DNA of 64,000 nucleotides from an uncultured Oscillospiraceae bacterium. Lineage in GTDB: Bacteria; Bacillota; Clostridia; Oscillospirales; Ruminococcaceae. The DNA lies in the NCBI GenBank assembly GCA_934539585.1, contig CAKTCT010000004.1, positions 1 to 64,000 on the forward strand, read 5' to 3'. The notes beneath the pieces were generated by a model. That model was not told the origin of the DNA. It was given only the letters and a program-made list of their open reading frames with translations, and did no database searches. A program made the translations under genes and the position numbers. Of the stretch, positions 7,857 through 16,617 are shown in pieces. The stretch's first letter is position 1; each line of letters begins with the position of its first letter.

Positions 7857-9491
7857 TCAGTTGGCGTTGAAGGCGTCCAGAGCCTTCTGGTAGGTATCCA
7901 GGTAGGTGTCCAGGCCGAGGCCCTTGCACTGATCCACGAAGGTGCTGAAGCCCTCGGTGGCGCCGCCGTTGGCGATCCAGTCGGCGAAGGTCTGGGCGAT
8001 GTGGTTCAGAAGGTCGGTCTTGATCTGGGAGACGGTCTGGAGGTCGCTGTCGCTCATCATGACAGGAGGCAGCAGGCGGTCGATGCCCACGGCGTACTTG
8101 TCATAGAACTCGCGGACGTCGGCGCCCCGGAGGTCCTGCTCATAGGTCAGCTTGCTGGCCAGCTCCGAGGTCACGAGCAGCGGGACCACAACGCCGGGAA
8201 CCGCATTGCTGACCACCTTGGCGTCCACGCCGCTGGGAGCATAGAAGGTGCCGTCGTCGTTCTTGATGATGGCGGTGCCGAACATGCCGTAGGAAGCCTG
8301 CATGGCCCAATCGGGCTGGCCCATGGTCTCCGCCAGGCAGAGGGCCGCTTCCACGTTTTCGCAGTTGGAGAAGATGGTGAAGTAGTTCCGGGCCACCTTG
8401 GCGTTTTCCTGAGAACGGTAGATGGGGGTGTCGTTCTGGGGAGAGGTCATCGGAGGCAGCGGAGAGTAGTTGACCCGCTCAAAGTCCAGGTTGGCGAAGT
8501 GGAGGAAGGTGCCGACCACAGGCGGGTCCGCGAATTTCTTGGCGTCCAGGTCGGTCTGCTTGTCGGTGAAGATTTCCGGCTGGATCAGGCCCTCGGCGTA
8601 GAGCTTGTGGAGGTACTCCAGAGCGGCGATCATCTTCTCGTCGGTGGCGGAGTAGTAAATCTTGCCGTCGTTAACCGACAGGAAATCCTGGCCGGAGAAC
8701 GCGCCGAAGGCATTGTAGAGCTCATAGAAGCCGCCGTTGGTGTAATCCTGGCCGGCGGGATTGAAGCGGGCGGCCCAGGGGATCACGTTTTCGGGGATGG
8801 AGCCCTTGCCGGCGTTGTCCTTGAAGGCTTTCAGGACTTCATAGAACTCGTCGGTGTTGGTGGGGATTTCCAGGCCCAGTTCGTTCAGCCACTTGGTGTT
8901 GATCATCCACTCGTCCCGCATCCGCAGGCCCATGCCGGAGTCGCAGACCTTGGGCAGAGACCAGATTTTGCCGTCGGTCATGGTGGCGACTTTCCGGCCG
9001 TAGTCGTCGGTCTTAAAGTATTCCCGCCAGGTGGGCATGTACTTCTCAATGAGAGGAGTCAGCTCCACGATCCGGCCGGAGGAGGCCGCCGCGCTGACCT
9101 GGGCGTCGGTCATGCCGTTCATAATGACGTCGGGGGTGTCGGAGGACTGAAGCATCAGGTTGATGCGCTCCACGGCGTCGCTGCGCTGGGAGACGGTTTC
9201 CATGTTCAGGGTGATGCCGGTCTGCTCGCTGAGCTTCTGGAACCATTCCATCTCATCCACGGGGCCGCGGTCGGTGCCGATGAGGAAAAACAGGTCCAGG
9301 GTCACGCCGTCGAATCTCTGGGTGGAGATGTCGATCTGTTCCGGCTCCGAGGCAGCCTCGCTGGCCGGGGTAGAGGACGCGGGGGTGCTGGAAGAAGGTT
9401 CGGGCTCCGAGCTGGTGGCTCCGCCGCCGCCGCAGGCGGTAAGGGACAGGGTCATGAGACCCGCGAGAAGAAGGGCTACGAATTTTTTCAT
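7857..9491 (-). CDS. Extracellular sugar-binding lipoprotein of ABC importer 1
   Basis: 544 residues starting MKKFVALLLAGLMT with a lipobox LTAC (cysteine followed by GGGG) and a Ser/Pro/Glu-rich linker, so it is anchored in the outer face of the membrane. Size and sequence style match the large YtcQ/LipO-type solute-binding proteins (family 1 class). The ATG at 9491 was preferred over an in-frame TTG two codons earlier because GGAGA lies at proper spacing. The two permease genes lie directly upstream in the same operon. The substrate is likely an oligosaccharide related to the neighbouring hydrolases; this is inferred from context. Confidence 0.9.
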   Translation of the reverse strand: MKKFVALLLAGLMTLSLTACGGGGATSSEPEPSSSTPASSTPASEAASEPEQIDISTQRFDGVTLDLFFLIGTDRGPVDEMEWFQKLSEQTGITLNMETVSQRSDAVERINLMLQSSDTPDVIMNGMTDAQVSAAASSGRIVELTPLIEKYMPTWREYFKTDDYGRKVATMTDGKIWSLPKVCDSGMGLRMRDEWMINTKWLNELGLEIPTNTDEFYEVLKAFKDNAGKGSIPENVIPWAARFNPAGQDYTNGGFYELYNAFGAFSGQDFLSVNDGKIYYSATDEKMIAALEYLHKLYAEGLIQPEIFTDKQTDLDAKKFADPPVVGTFLHFANLDFERVNYSPLPPMTSPQNDTPIYRSQENAKVARNYFTIFSNCENVEAALCLAETMGQPDWAMQASYGMFGTAIIKNDDGTFYAPSGVDAKVVSNAVPGVVVPLLVTSELASKLTYEQDLRGADVREFYDKYAVGIDRLLPPVMMSDSDLQTVSQIKTDLLNHIAQTFADWIANGGATEGFSTFVDQCKGLGLDTYLDTYQKALDAFNAN

Positions 9492-9558
9492 TTCCAATTC
9501 TCCTTATCCTTTGGTTGTTGGGTTTTCTATCATCGTACCGTTTCCGGTTTCAATGAAC

Positions 9559-10467
9559 TTAGCCTTTGATGGCGCCGATCATGACGCCCTTGACGAAATA
9601 CTTTTGCAGGAAGGGGTAAAGCACCAGCACCGGCAGGCTGGACACGATAATGACGCCGTACTTCATGGACATGAGCATCTGCTGCTTGCGGATGGCGTCC
9701 TTTTCCATCATCAGGGACTGGGTCTCGGTGAACTGGTCCAGGATCAGAACTTCCCGGAGGAAGGTCTGCAAGGGGTAGAGCTTCCGGTCCCGGAGGTAAA
9801 GCAGCGCCGTCATGTAGTCGTTCCAGTGGGCCACGGCGTAGTAGATGGTCAGCACGGCGATAATGGCCGTGGACAGGGGCATGACCACCCGCCAGAAGAA
9901 GTTGAACTCGTTGCAGCCGTCCAGCTGGGCGGATTCCCGGAGCTCGTCGGGGATGTTGCGCTGGAAAAAGGTCCGGGCGATGATGAGGTTATAGACGTTG
10001 ACCGCGCCCATGATGACCATGGTAATGGGCTTGTTCACCAGGTGCAGGGAGTCCACCACCTGGAAGGTGGGGATCATGCCGCCGGTGAAGTACATGGTGA
10101 AGGTCAGCAGCCCCATAAGGACCCGCCGGCCGGGCAGGACCTTCCGGGAAAGGGCGTAACCGGCGCTGAGGGTCAGGGCCAGGTTCAGCAGGGTGCCTGC
10201 TACGGTATAGAACAGGGTGTTCCGGTAGCCGGTCCAGATGTCCTTATAGCCCAGGATGAACTGGTAGCCTTCGATGTTGAAGCCCCTGGGCAGGAGGAGG
10301 ACTCTGCCCAGCGTGACCTGGGCCGGGTCCGAGAAGGACGCGATAATGACAAAGTACAGCGGATACGCGACGATCAGCAGGACCAGGGTGGCGATCACAT
10401 AGCAGATCACAGTGAACACCTGGTCGCCTCGGGAGCTGCGGATCGCATTGGGGTTGCGTTTCGACAA
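9559..10467 (-). CDS. Carbohydrate ABC transporter permease, YtcP/LplC type (importer 1)
   Basis: An integral membrane protein of about 302 residues with six predicted hydrophobic segments, the first at VICYVIATLVLLIVAYPLYF. The EAA-type loop that docks the ATPase is visible (ELRESAQLDGCNEFNFFWRVVMP) and the protein ends in GVMIGAIKG, the typical tail of this permease class. A TTG at 10467 was chosen as start: AAGGAGG lies seven bases upstream, and the protein then begins at SKRNPNAIRSS. Upstream frame residues overlap the preceding permease and are probably untranslated. It pairs with the LplB-type permease encoded 13 bases upstream. Confidence 0.9.
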   Translation of the reverse strand: MSKRNPNAIRSSRGDQVFTVICYVIATLVLLIVAYPLYFVIIASFSDPAQVTLGRVLLLPRGFNIEGYQFILGYKDIWTGYRNTLFYTVAGTLLNLALTLSAGYALSRKVLPGRRVLMGLLTFTMYFTGGMIPTFQVVDSLHLVNKPITMVIMGAVNVYNLIIARTFFQRNIPDELRESAQLDGCNEFNFFWRVVMPLSTAIIAVLTIYYAVAHWNDYMTALLYLRDRKLYPLQTFLREVLILDQFTETQSLMMEKDAIRKQQMLMSMKYGVIIVSSLPVLVLYPFLQKYFVKGVMIGAIKG

Positions 10468-10480
10468 AGCGATCCCTCCT

Positions 10481-11422
10481 TTACCAAAGACTGATGTCGC
10501 CCAGCTTGTTGCAGATGGCGTTGACAATGACCAGCAGGATGATGTTGATAAGGCAGTTGAACAAATCCACCGCCGTGGAGAAGCTGAACTGGCTGTTCAG
10601 CATACCGATCTTGTAGACGTAGGTGGACAGGACCTCTGAAGCAGAAAGGTTCAGGGCGTTCTGCATCAGGTACGCCTTATCGAAGCCCACGCTCATCAGG
10701 CGGCCGCACTGCATGATCAGCAGCGTGACGATGGTGGGCAGGATGCACGGCAGGTCGATGTGCCAGATGCGCCTGATCTTGCTGGCGCCCTCCACCATGG
10801 CCACCTCGTGGAGTTCCGGATTCACGCCGGTCAGGGCCGCCAGGTAGATGATGCTGGAATAGCCCATATTCTGCCACACGCCGGACCAGACGTACATGTC
10901 CGCGAAAAGCTCCGGGTCGCCCATGAAGAACTTCGGCGTTCCGCCCAGCAGCTGGATCACCGAGTTGACCACGCCGTTGCTGGGGGCCAGGAAGACGTTG
11001 AGCATACCGATGACTACCACGGTGGAAATGAAGTGGGGCGCATAGGTCACGGTCTGGATCAGCCGCTTGTACCGCACGCTGGTGATGCTGTTCATGATCA
11101 GCGCCAGCAAAATGGGAATGGGGAACCCTACCAGAAGGGAATACACGCTGATGGACAGGGTGTTCCGGATCATGTTCCCGAACTGGGGCATATTGAAAAG
11201 CCGCCGGAAATGCTTGAGTCCCACCCAGGGCGCGTCCCAGATGGAGCCGCCGATGGTGAAGTCCTTAAAGGCGATGAGCACCCCGTACATGGGCCGGTAG
11301 CAGAAGATCGCCACATACACGAAGGTGGGAAGCAGCAGCACGTACAGCTGCCAGCTGGACAACACCCGTTTCACTCCGGGTTTTCGGAAAAAGGACGGGG
11401 AGGTCCTTGCCGAAGACGCCAT
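10481..11422 (-). CDS. Carbohydrate ABC transporter permease, LplB type (importer 1)
   Basis: About 313 residues with the hallmark N-terminal stretch YVLLLPTFVYVAIFCYRPMYG, FKDFTIGGSIWDAPWVGLKHF, the docking loop HEVAMVEGASKIRRIWHIDLP and the end in LGDISLW, all typical of LplB-type permeases. Two ATG codons are possible (11431, 11422); the second has AAGGAAAGG nine bases upstream whereas the first abuts it, so 11422 was used. It forms the heterodimeric membrane channel with the 9559-10467 product. No ATPase gene is found in the operon. Confidence 0.9.
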   Translation of the reverse strand: MASSARTSPSFFRKPGVKRVLSSWQLYVLLLPTFVYVAIFCYRPMYGVLIAFKDFTIGGSIWDAPWVGLKHFRRLFNMPQFGNMIRNTLSISVYSLLVGFPIPILLALIMNSITSVRYKRLIQTVTYAPHFISTVVVIGMLNVFLAPSNGVVNSVIQLLGGTPKFFMGDPELFADMYVWSGVWQNMGYSSIIYLAALTGVNPELHEVAMVEGASKIRRIWHIDLPCILPTIVTLLIMQCGRLMSVGFDKAYLMQNALNLSASEVLSTYVYKIGMLNSQFSFSTAVDLFNCLINIILLVIVNAICNKLGDISLW

Positions 11423-11438
11423 AGAAGACATCCTTTCC

Positions 11439-12674
11439 TTATTTAAAGCATTGCCGGAAGTCCGGCAGCCGGTGGAAGGTGATGTAGTTGGAATCGTGGA
11501 AGTTCACCGCGCCGTTCCAGGCGGTCCGGGAAACGTAAAGCAGGTCGTCGCCCTTCATCAGGAAGTCCGGGTACTGGAATCCCACCAGCTCCGGGTCCTC
11601 TGCCGAGGCGTCGATGAGGTCCGCGGCGATTTTCCAGTCGAACAGGTTCTCCGACACCGCCAGGGAGAGGATATTCCGCTGGGCCGGGGTGGAATCGTCC
11701 GCCACCCGGTTGACCAGGGCCGCGTACCAGCCGGTTTTCCCGTCCCGCCGGACCTGGAACTTGGACATCCCGCCGTTGAACCTGATGAAACGGTCAAAGG
11801 TCAGCTGCTTTTCCGGGTCGGAGGGGGCCGCCTTCAGCAAGGCGGCCAGGCCGTGGGTCACAGCGCCCCGGGGGGCGTCGTCCCGGAAAACGTAGGTGAT
11901 CTGGTACCGGAGCATATTGTACATGGTCCCGTCGGGAGCCGCCACGGCGTTGCCCTCCAGAAGGCCCCACCGGCTTTCCGGCACCGCCCCGGGCCATTCA
12001 TGGGAGAAGGGCAGGAACTCGGGGCAACTCCAGTTGGAGGGCTCCAGCAGGTCTGCGTTCTCGTCAATGGAGACCAGTCCGGAGCTGTGTCCGCCCCGTT
12101 CCCAGGTGCCGTAGTCCACGGCGCTCCAAAGGCGGCCGTTGTGGGAGATTACCGGGGTGGGAGCCTGGTGCATCCCCATCTCGTCCCGGATGCCGCAGCC
12201 GGGAAACAGGGCCACCGGCGGGGTCCAGGTCCGGCCCTCGTCGTCGGACCGGCCGATCATCAGAAATCCGTACTCGCTGGACACGGCCAGCATATAAAGG
12301 GCTCCCCGGTGGACAAAGGGCTTGCCCCAGAAACAGGGGAACAGGTCGTTGCAGTACTGCCAGGTGGCGCCGTTGTCGTCGGAGGTGTACAGTAAGGTGA
12401 GGTTCTGGGCGTGACGGGAGGCGTAGACGTCCATGGACACCAGCAGCCGTCCCGAGGGCAGCTCCACAATGGCCGGGCTGCACAGGCAGTGGCCGGAGAA
12501 GCTGTAAATGTCGTCCTTGGGGTGGAGGTAGTTGATCACCGTCCCGGGGACCGCCCCGGTCCGGAACCTCCGCACGTCGCTGGCCTCCTCGGGAGCCTCC
12601 GTCCGCCGGACCTGCACCGCGTATTCCCGCTGGGGAGCCAGGCCCTCTATACGGACGGCGGGACCCTCCGCAGG
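11439..12674 (-). pseudogene. N-terminally truncated BNR propeller gene (paralogue of 6447-7826)
   Basis: About 411 residues align by eye with the BNR protein at 6447-7826: PGTVINYLHPKDDIYSFSG against PGRVVAYNHPDDRTHFSSA, then Asp boxes SDDNGATW and SDDEGRTW, and the same C-terminal motif (GAVNFHDSNYITFHRLPDF). The first 60-70 residues expected from the paralogue are missing. Similarity stops near 12670, where an alpha-mannosidase fragment begins on the other strand. The frame stays open beyond this point to 13559, but that part is antisense to the mannosidase and reads as a shadow. Expression from a fortuitous start is possible. The usual sialidase RIP arginine is again absent (CSPAIVELP). 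Confidence 0.65.
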
Positions 12675-13514
12675 CCTGGAAGCGGCTTCCGGCTCCTGGA
12701 GTCCGGCCCCCACCGGGCCGTGTACCGCAGCTGTTACCGGTATCTCGATTCCACCATTCAGCAGGACATGATCGTCTACGCCCGGAGCCGCCGCATCGAT
12801 TTTGTCACCACGGCGGACTGGCACCAGCGCCACATCCTCCTGAAAGCGGCCTTCCCCACGGAGCTGCTGGCGGCCAACGCCTCCTTTGAGATTCAGTTCG
12901 GCGCGGTGGAGCGGCCCACCCACTTCAACACCAGCTGGGACGCCGCCCGCTTCGAAAGCTGCGCCCAGAAATGGGCCGACCTCTCCGAGAACGGCTACGG
13001 TGCGGCGCTGTTCAACGACTGCAAGTACGGCTACGACGTCCATGACGGCGTGCTGCGGCTCTCCCTGATCCGGGCAGGCACCTTCCCCAACGAGGAAGCC
13101 GACCAGGGGACCCACGTTTTCACCTACTCCCTGATGCCCCACGTCGGCGGCTGGCGGGAGGCCGGGGTCTCCCGCCAGGCATACGATCTCAACGCACCCA
13201 TGGAGGCCCGGTTCCTGGCCGGAGCCGCCGAAGACCTCCCGGGCCGGTGGAGCGCCGCCCAATGCGACGCCCCCGGAGTCCTCTCCGAGGTCCTGAAGCC
13301 CGCCGAGGACGTCGACGGTCTGGTGCTGCGGCTTTTCGAAGCCCTTGGCGGACGGACCTGCTGCCCAATCCAGCTCCCGGCCGACACCGCGGAAGCCTGG
13401 GAGTGCGATCTCCTGGAACAGCCCGTCTCCCCGCTGGCGCTGACCGGGGGGCGCATCCAGCTCACCTTCAAGCCCTTCGAAATCAAAACCATCCGGTTGA
13501 AACACCGGAACTGA
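12675..13514 (+). pseudogene. C-terminal fragment of a GH38 alpha-mannosidase
   Basis: Roughly 280 residues correspond to the C-terminal beta domains of GH38 alpha-mannosidases: FRLLESGPHRAVYRS, STIQQDMIVYARSRRIDFVTTADWHQRHILLKAAFP, ERPTHFNTSWD, GYGAALFNDCKYGYDVHDG, LSLIRAGTFPNEEADQGTH and a final FKPFEIKTIRLK. The full family is about 800-1,050 residues, so the catalytic N-terminal two-thirds are missing. The frame can be read from 12411, but the 12411-12674 part is antisense to the truncated BNR gene and has no mannosidase character. No promoter or ribosome site is seen at the junction, so the fragment is almost surely inactive. Confidence 0.8.
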
Positions 13515-13524
13515 TCCCCAAACA

Positions 13525-13562
13525 GCAATGCGCCCGGAACCTTGCGGTTCCGGGCGCATTGC
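13525..13562. terminator. Strong hairpin after the mannosidase fragment
   Basis: A 16-base-pair perfect stem (13525-13540 with 13547-13562) with a six-base loop follows the mannosidase stop by ten bases. It lacks a long T run on either strand, so it may act as a weak terminator or as an mRNA 3' stabiliser of the once-intact gene. Confidence 0.6.
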
Positions 13563-13577
13563 TTATCGGGATATAGA

Positions 13578-13609
13578 AAAAAGGACCTGCTTTTCAGCAG
13601 GTCCTTTTT
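13578..13609 (-). terminator. Terminator of the surface-protein gene
   Basis: Stem 13578-13590 with 13597-13609 followed on the minus strand by six T residues, 21 bases past the stop codon of the cell-wall-binding protein. The stem begins with A and ends with T runs, so it can act in both directions. Confidence 0.9.
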
Positions 13610-13629
13610 GAGAATCATTGCAAGGTTAA

Positions 13630-15522
13630 TTACTTAACCCAAACGCCGTTGGCATCGACTTTGTAGCCGTTGATGGTGGTGTTAACAGCCATCGCGCCGG
13701 AAGCGTTGAAGTAGTACCACTTGCCGTTGATCTGTTTCCAGGTGTTCATCACGCACTTGCCGGAAGCATCCAGGAAGTACCAGGTGCCCTTAACCTGAGC
13801 CCAGCCGGTGGCCATGCCGCCCCAATCCTTGAGGTAGTACCAAGCGCCATCAACTTTGACCCAGCCGGTCTGCATAACGCCCTTGTCGTTCATGTAGTAC
13901 CAGACGTTGTTGATCTTGTTCCAGCCAGTGACGACTTCGCCCTTGACATAGAAGGTCCAAACGCCTTTGTCGTAAGCCCAGCCTTCGTAAGCGGCGACAA
14001 CCTTGTTCTCCTTGTAAGCCTTGATAGCGGCTTCCATGGTAGCGGTCAGGTCTTCGTACTCAGAAACGGTGGAAGGAGTAGCCTTAGCAGCTTTTTCGTA
14101 AGCAGCCTTGTAAGCGCTGACAGCAGCGGCAGACTTGGTAGCCTGGCTCTTGGTGTCATTGTACAGGGACTTCGCTTCGGCCATCACTTTCTTGAACTCA
14201 GCCTTGGCAGCACGGGTGCTGACCTTGACCAAGCCCTTCACTGCAGCAGTCACAGCTTTTTCAGCATCGTCATACTCTTTTTCAGTAACAGCAGCTTCGA
14301 AAGCTTCCAGAGCAGACTCAAGTTTTGCCCAGGTGGCAGGAGTATAGTCGGACTCAACCTTGTTGAAAGCGCCGAGGGCTTCCAGTCTTTCCTGAGCAGC
14401 CAGAGCGTAGGAGCCCTTAGCCGCGTTGACTTTCAGGCCTTCGATGGCTTCGTACAAAGCATCGGTGGCATCCAGAGCAACATGCTCGGAAGCGGTCAGA
14501 GCGTTCTTAGCAGCAGCGTAAGCCTTGTCAAAAGCTTTGACAGCATCGCTGTCGCCGGTGGTCACATAGCCAGGGTCAGCCTTGCAAGCGTCAGCTTTGG
14601 CAATCGCAGCCTTCAGAGCCTTCAGGGTGTCGGCAGAAGCCTTAATCGCATAAGTGTTGACCTTCGCGATAGCGGTCTTCAGCTCGTTAGTAGCCTTGGT
14701 GATCTTGCTGGTCAGCACAGAGTAGTCGCCCATGATGTCGTTAGCAGCATCCAGCTTCGCTTCCAGGTTGTCGAAAGCCTTGTTAGCAGAAGCAGTGGTC
14801 TTGTACTCATCGCGGTAAGACAGAATGCCTTCAGCGATTTCGATCTGCTCAGCCAAAGCGTCGAAAGGATCTTCGTCACTGTCAACGGGTTTCAGAGCGT
14901 CAACAGCCTTCTCATAGTCAGCCAGAGCTTTCAGAACCGCAGAGGTGTAGCTGGAAGCAGCGGTGACCTTCTCCAGGTTAGCCTTGATAGCAGCAATGGC
15001 ATTCACGCCATCGACATAGTCGGTGGGATCCAAATCCTTAACATCTTTTTTAGCGGCATACAGATCGTCCAGAGCGGTAGCTCTCAAATCAGAAATGTAG
15101 CGGCTGTCGCCGAGCTCAGCAGTCAGAGCCTTCGCAGCAGCGGACAGAGCATTGGCATACATGGGGTACATGGTTTTGCCGAGATAAGCAGCAGTGCCGT
15201 CATCCGCGTTCAAAGCGTTGTCCAAAGCGGCAACAAAGGCTTCCCAAGAAGCGCTGGTGTAATCGTAAGCATACAGCTTGCCGGCTTCCACGTCTTCATC
15301 GGAATCCTCAACGACCAGGTCGTTCACCTCATTGATCTGGTCAATGTAGGTGGCGTAGTCGGCGTTGCCATTTTCATCCACGTAGCCTTTTTCGGAATCA
15401 TACTTGACGATTCCGTCAACCAGAGTCTTCTCGGCATCAGCCGCAGACACGCTCAGGCTAGCGCCGAACATAGAGAACGCTGTGGCAGCAGCCAGCGCCA
15501 GAGCAAGAATTCTCTTTTTCAT
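13630..15522 (-). CDS. Secreted surface protein: FIVAR-like helical repeats plus choline-binding-type wall anchor
   Basis: 630 residues with a signal peptide (MKKRILALALAAATAFSM..., cleavage likely after SVSA near residue 27). The middle 480 residues are Ala/Lys/Asp-rich and helical, with FIVAR-like motifs such as YTSASWEAFVAAL and YTPATWAKLESAL. The last 105 residues hold five to six 20-residue cell-wall-binding repeats (GWNKINNVWYYMNDKGVMQTG, TGWAQVKGTWYFLDASGKC and so on), as in choline-binding proteins. It is thus probably held non-covalently on the wall. The gene is visibly richer in A+T than its neighbours. It stands alone between two promoters and its own terminator. Function unknown; adhesion or wall binding is an inference. 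Confidence 0.88.
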   Translation of the reverse strand: MKKRILALALAAATAFSMFGASLSVSAADAEKTLVDGIVKYDSEKGYVDENGNADYATYIDQINEVNDLVVEDSDEDVEAGKLYAYDYTSASWEAFVAALDNALNADDGTAAYLGKTMYPMYANALSAAAKALTAELGDSRYISDLRATALDDLYAAKKDVKDLDPTDYVDGVNAIAAIKANLEKVTAASSYTSAVLKALADYEKAVDALKPVDSDEDPFDALAEQIEIAEGILSYRDEYKTTASANKAFDNLEAKLDAANDIMGDYSVLTSKITKATNELKTAIAKVNTYAIKASADTLKALKAAIAKADACKADPGYVTTGDSDAVKAFDKAYAAAKNALTASEHVALDATDALYEAIEGLKVNAAKGSYALAAQERLEALGAFNKVESDYTPATWAKLESALEAFEAAVTEKEYDDAEKAVTAAVKGLVKVSTRAAKAEFKKVMAEAKSLYNDTKSQATKSAAAVSAYKAAYEKAAKATPSTVSEYEDLTATMEAAIKAYKENKVVAAYEGWAYDKGVWTFYVKGEVVTGWNKINNVWYYMNDKGVMQTGWVKVDGAWYYLKDWGGMATGWAQVKGTWYFLDASGKCVMNTWKQINGKWYYFNASGAMAVNTTINGYKVDANGVWVK

Positions 15523-15711
15523 GTCTTTTCATCCTCCAAAATATAAATTTGTCAAACGCCCTATGGAATTTCCATCCATCCAATTGACATTGTCCGGAAG
15601 GATCACCACAGAATTTGTGACAGGCCGTTCTTCCTTGCTTCCGTTCCCGCCTCGAACCGTTGGGGTAGCCCAAAGCCGTCGCGTCCACGCAGAATACTAA
15701 GCTATGCTCCG

Positions 15712-15741
15712 ATTATAGCAAATTTCAAGCCGGTTGTAAAG
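15712..15741 (-). promoter_or_regulatory. Proximal promoter of the surface-protein gene
   Basis: TTTACA (15741-15736) and a consensus TATAAT (15717-15712) with an 18-base spacer point toward the gene start at 15522. The leader would be about 180 bases. Confidence 0.75.
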
Positions 15742-15980
15742 GGATTTTTTCAAAAATCTCCGGTCAAACGCCCGATTTGGGCATTTTGGTGGATTTTGTG
15801 GTGAAGTTGCATAAACCTCACAATTCCTTGCAACAGACGGCCCTTTTTCCGCCACGGAGACCAGGTCCTTCAACCCTGTCCATGAAATATTATACTATCC
15901 CCGTGGGAAAAATGCAAGGGTTTTTTTCGTTTTTTTCGTTACAATTCGGTGTCAGGGCGGCTACGAACCGCTTACAGCCG
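15742..15980 (-). promoter_or_regulatory. Gene-free leader region with a second, distal promoter
   Basis: No credible gene is seen between 15523 and 16080. A second sigma-A promoter lies at 15917-15889 on the minus strand (TTGCAT, 17-base spacer, TATAAT). It would give a transcript about 170 bases longer than the proximal promoter, or a separate small RNA. The leader contains an inverted pair TTGCA/TGCAA near 15810-15836 (complement strand) that could form a hairpin. Nothing else recognisable was found. Confidence 0.5.
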
Positions 15981-15988
15981 CCCGGAGA

Positions 15989-16024
15989 TAAAAAAAGAAC
16001 CACAGGCTGCGAATCAACCTGTGG
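15989..16024 (-). terminator. Terminator of the tRNA operon
   Basis: Stem CCACAGG/CCTGTGG (16000-16006 with 16018-16024) followed on the minus strand by TTC and a T7 run (15996-15989), downstream of tRNA-Gly. Confidence 0.85.
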
Positions 16025-16080
16025 CCGTGAGGACGTCGCCCCGCGAAAATTACCTATTTCTGGGCGTTTGAATAGGATAA

Positions 16081-16156
16081 TGGAGCGGACTACGAGGCTC
16101 GAACTCGCTACCTCCACCATGGCAAGGTGGCGCTCTACCAGATGAGCTAAGTCCGC
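16081..16156 (-). tRNA. tRNA-Gly (GCC)
   Basis: A 76-base cloverleaf on the minus strand. Acceptor stem GCGGACT/AGTCCGC, anticodon stem CCACC/GGTGG around loop TTGCCAT, so the anticodon is GCC. GTTCGAGCC forms the T arm. The 3' CCA is encoded. Last tRNA of a four-gene operon. Confidence 0.97.
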
Positions 16157-16162
16157 ATAAAA

Positions 16163-16239
<77 letters not shown>

Positions 16240-16261
16240 TAGAACTGAGCAAAAGGGGAAG

Positions 16262-16338
16262 TGGCGACCTGCATGGGGCTCGAACCCACGACCTCTAGCG
16301 TGACAGGCTAGCGCTCTAACCAACTGAGCTAGCAGGCC
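16262..16338 (-). tRNA. tRNA-Asp (GTC)
   Basis: Cloverleaf with acceptor stem GGCCTGC/GCAGGTC, anticodon stem CTAGC/GCTAG around CTGTCAC (anticodon GTC), discriminator G and encoded CCA. Confidence 0.97.
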
Positions 16339-16343
16339 TTATA

Positions 16344-16420
16344 TGGTGGGGACAACAGGACTCGAACCTGTGACCCCCTGCTTGTAAGGCAGGTGCTCTA
16401 ACCAGCTGAGCTATACCCCC
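16344..16420 (-). tRNA. tRNA-Val (TAC)
   Basis: First gene of the tRNA operon. Anticodon stem CCTGC/GCAGG surrounds CTTACAA, giving anticodon TAC. Acceptor stem GGGGGTA pairs with TGTCCCC allowing G-T pairs, and CCA is encoded. Confidence 0.96.
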
Positions 16421-16462
16421 GCTTGCTGGCGCTTCGAATCTTGCCGCGCAACAACATGATTT

Positions 16463-16491
16463 ATTATACACAATCCGCCTGTTTTTGTCAA
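16463..16491 (-). promoter_or_regulatory. Consensus promoter of the tRNA operon
   Basis: TTGACA (16491-16486), 17-base spacer and TATAAT (16468-16463): a perfect match to the sigma-A consensus, 43 bases upstream of tRNA-Val, as expected for stable RNA genes. Confidence 0.92.
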
Positions 16492-16540
16492 CGGGTTTTC
16501 TTAAATTTTTTCGAAAAAGGGAAAATTCATATTTTTCGAC

Positions 16541-16569
16541 TTTACATGATGTATAAATTATGGTAAACT
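16541..16569 (+). promoter_or_regulatory. Promoter of the 93-residue conserved gene
   Basis: TTTACA (16541-16546), 17-base spacer, TAAACT (16564-16569), followed 35-45 bases later by AGAAGGAGG and the ATG at 16618. It is divergent from the tRNA promoter. Confidence 0.6.
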
Positions 16570-16617
16570 ATTAGAACCGTATAGTCGCCAAGGCTTAATA
16601 TAGAAGGAGGAATTTTC

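Noticed and set aside
12411..12674. Plus-strand extension of the mannosidase frame
   Set aside because: It is antisense to the BNR propeller and shows no mannosidase motif; only the part from about 12675 is supported.
12675..13559. Minus-strand frame continuing upstream of the truncated BNR gene
   Set aside because: It is antisense to clear GH38 sequence, and its residues have no propeller character. G+C-rich DNA here keeps antisense frames open widely.
15777..16145. 122-codon plus-strand frame over the tRNA-Gly region
   Set aside because: It runs antisense through a terminator and a tRNA gene.
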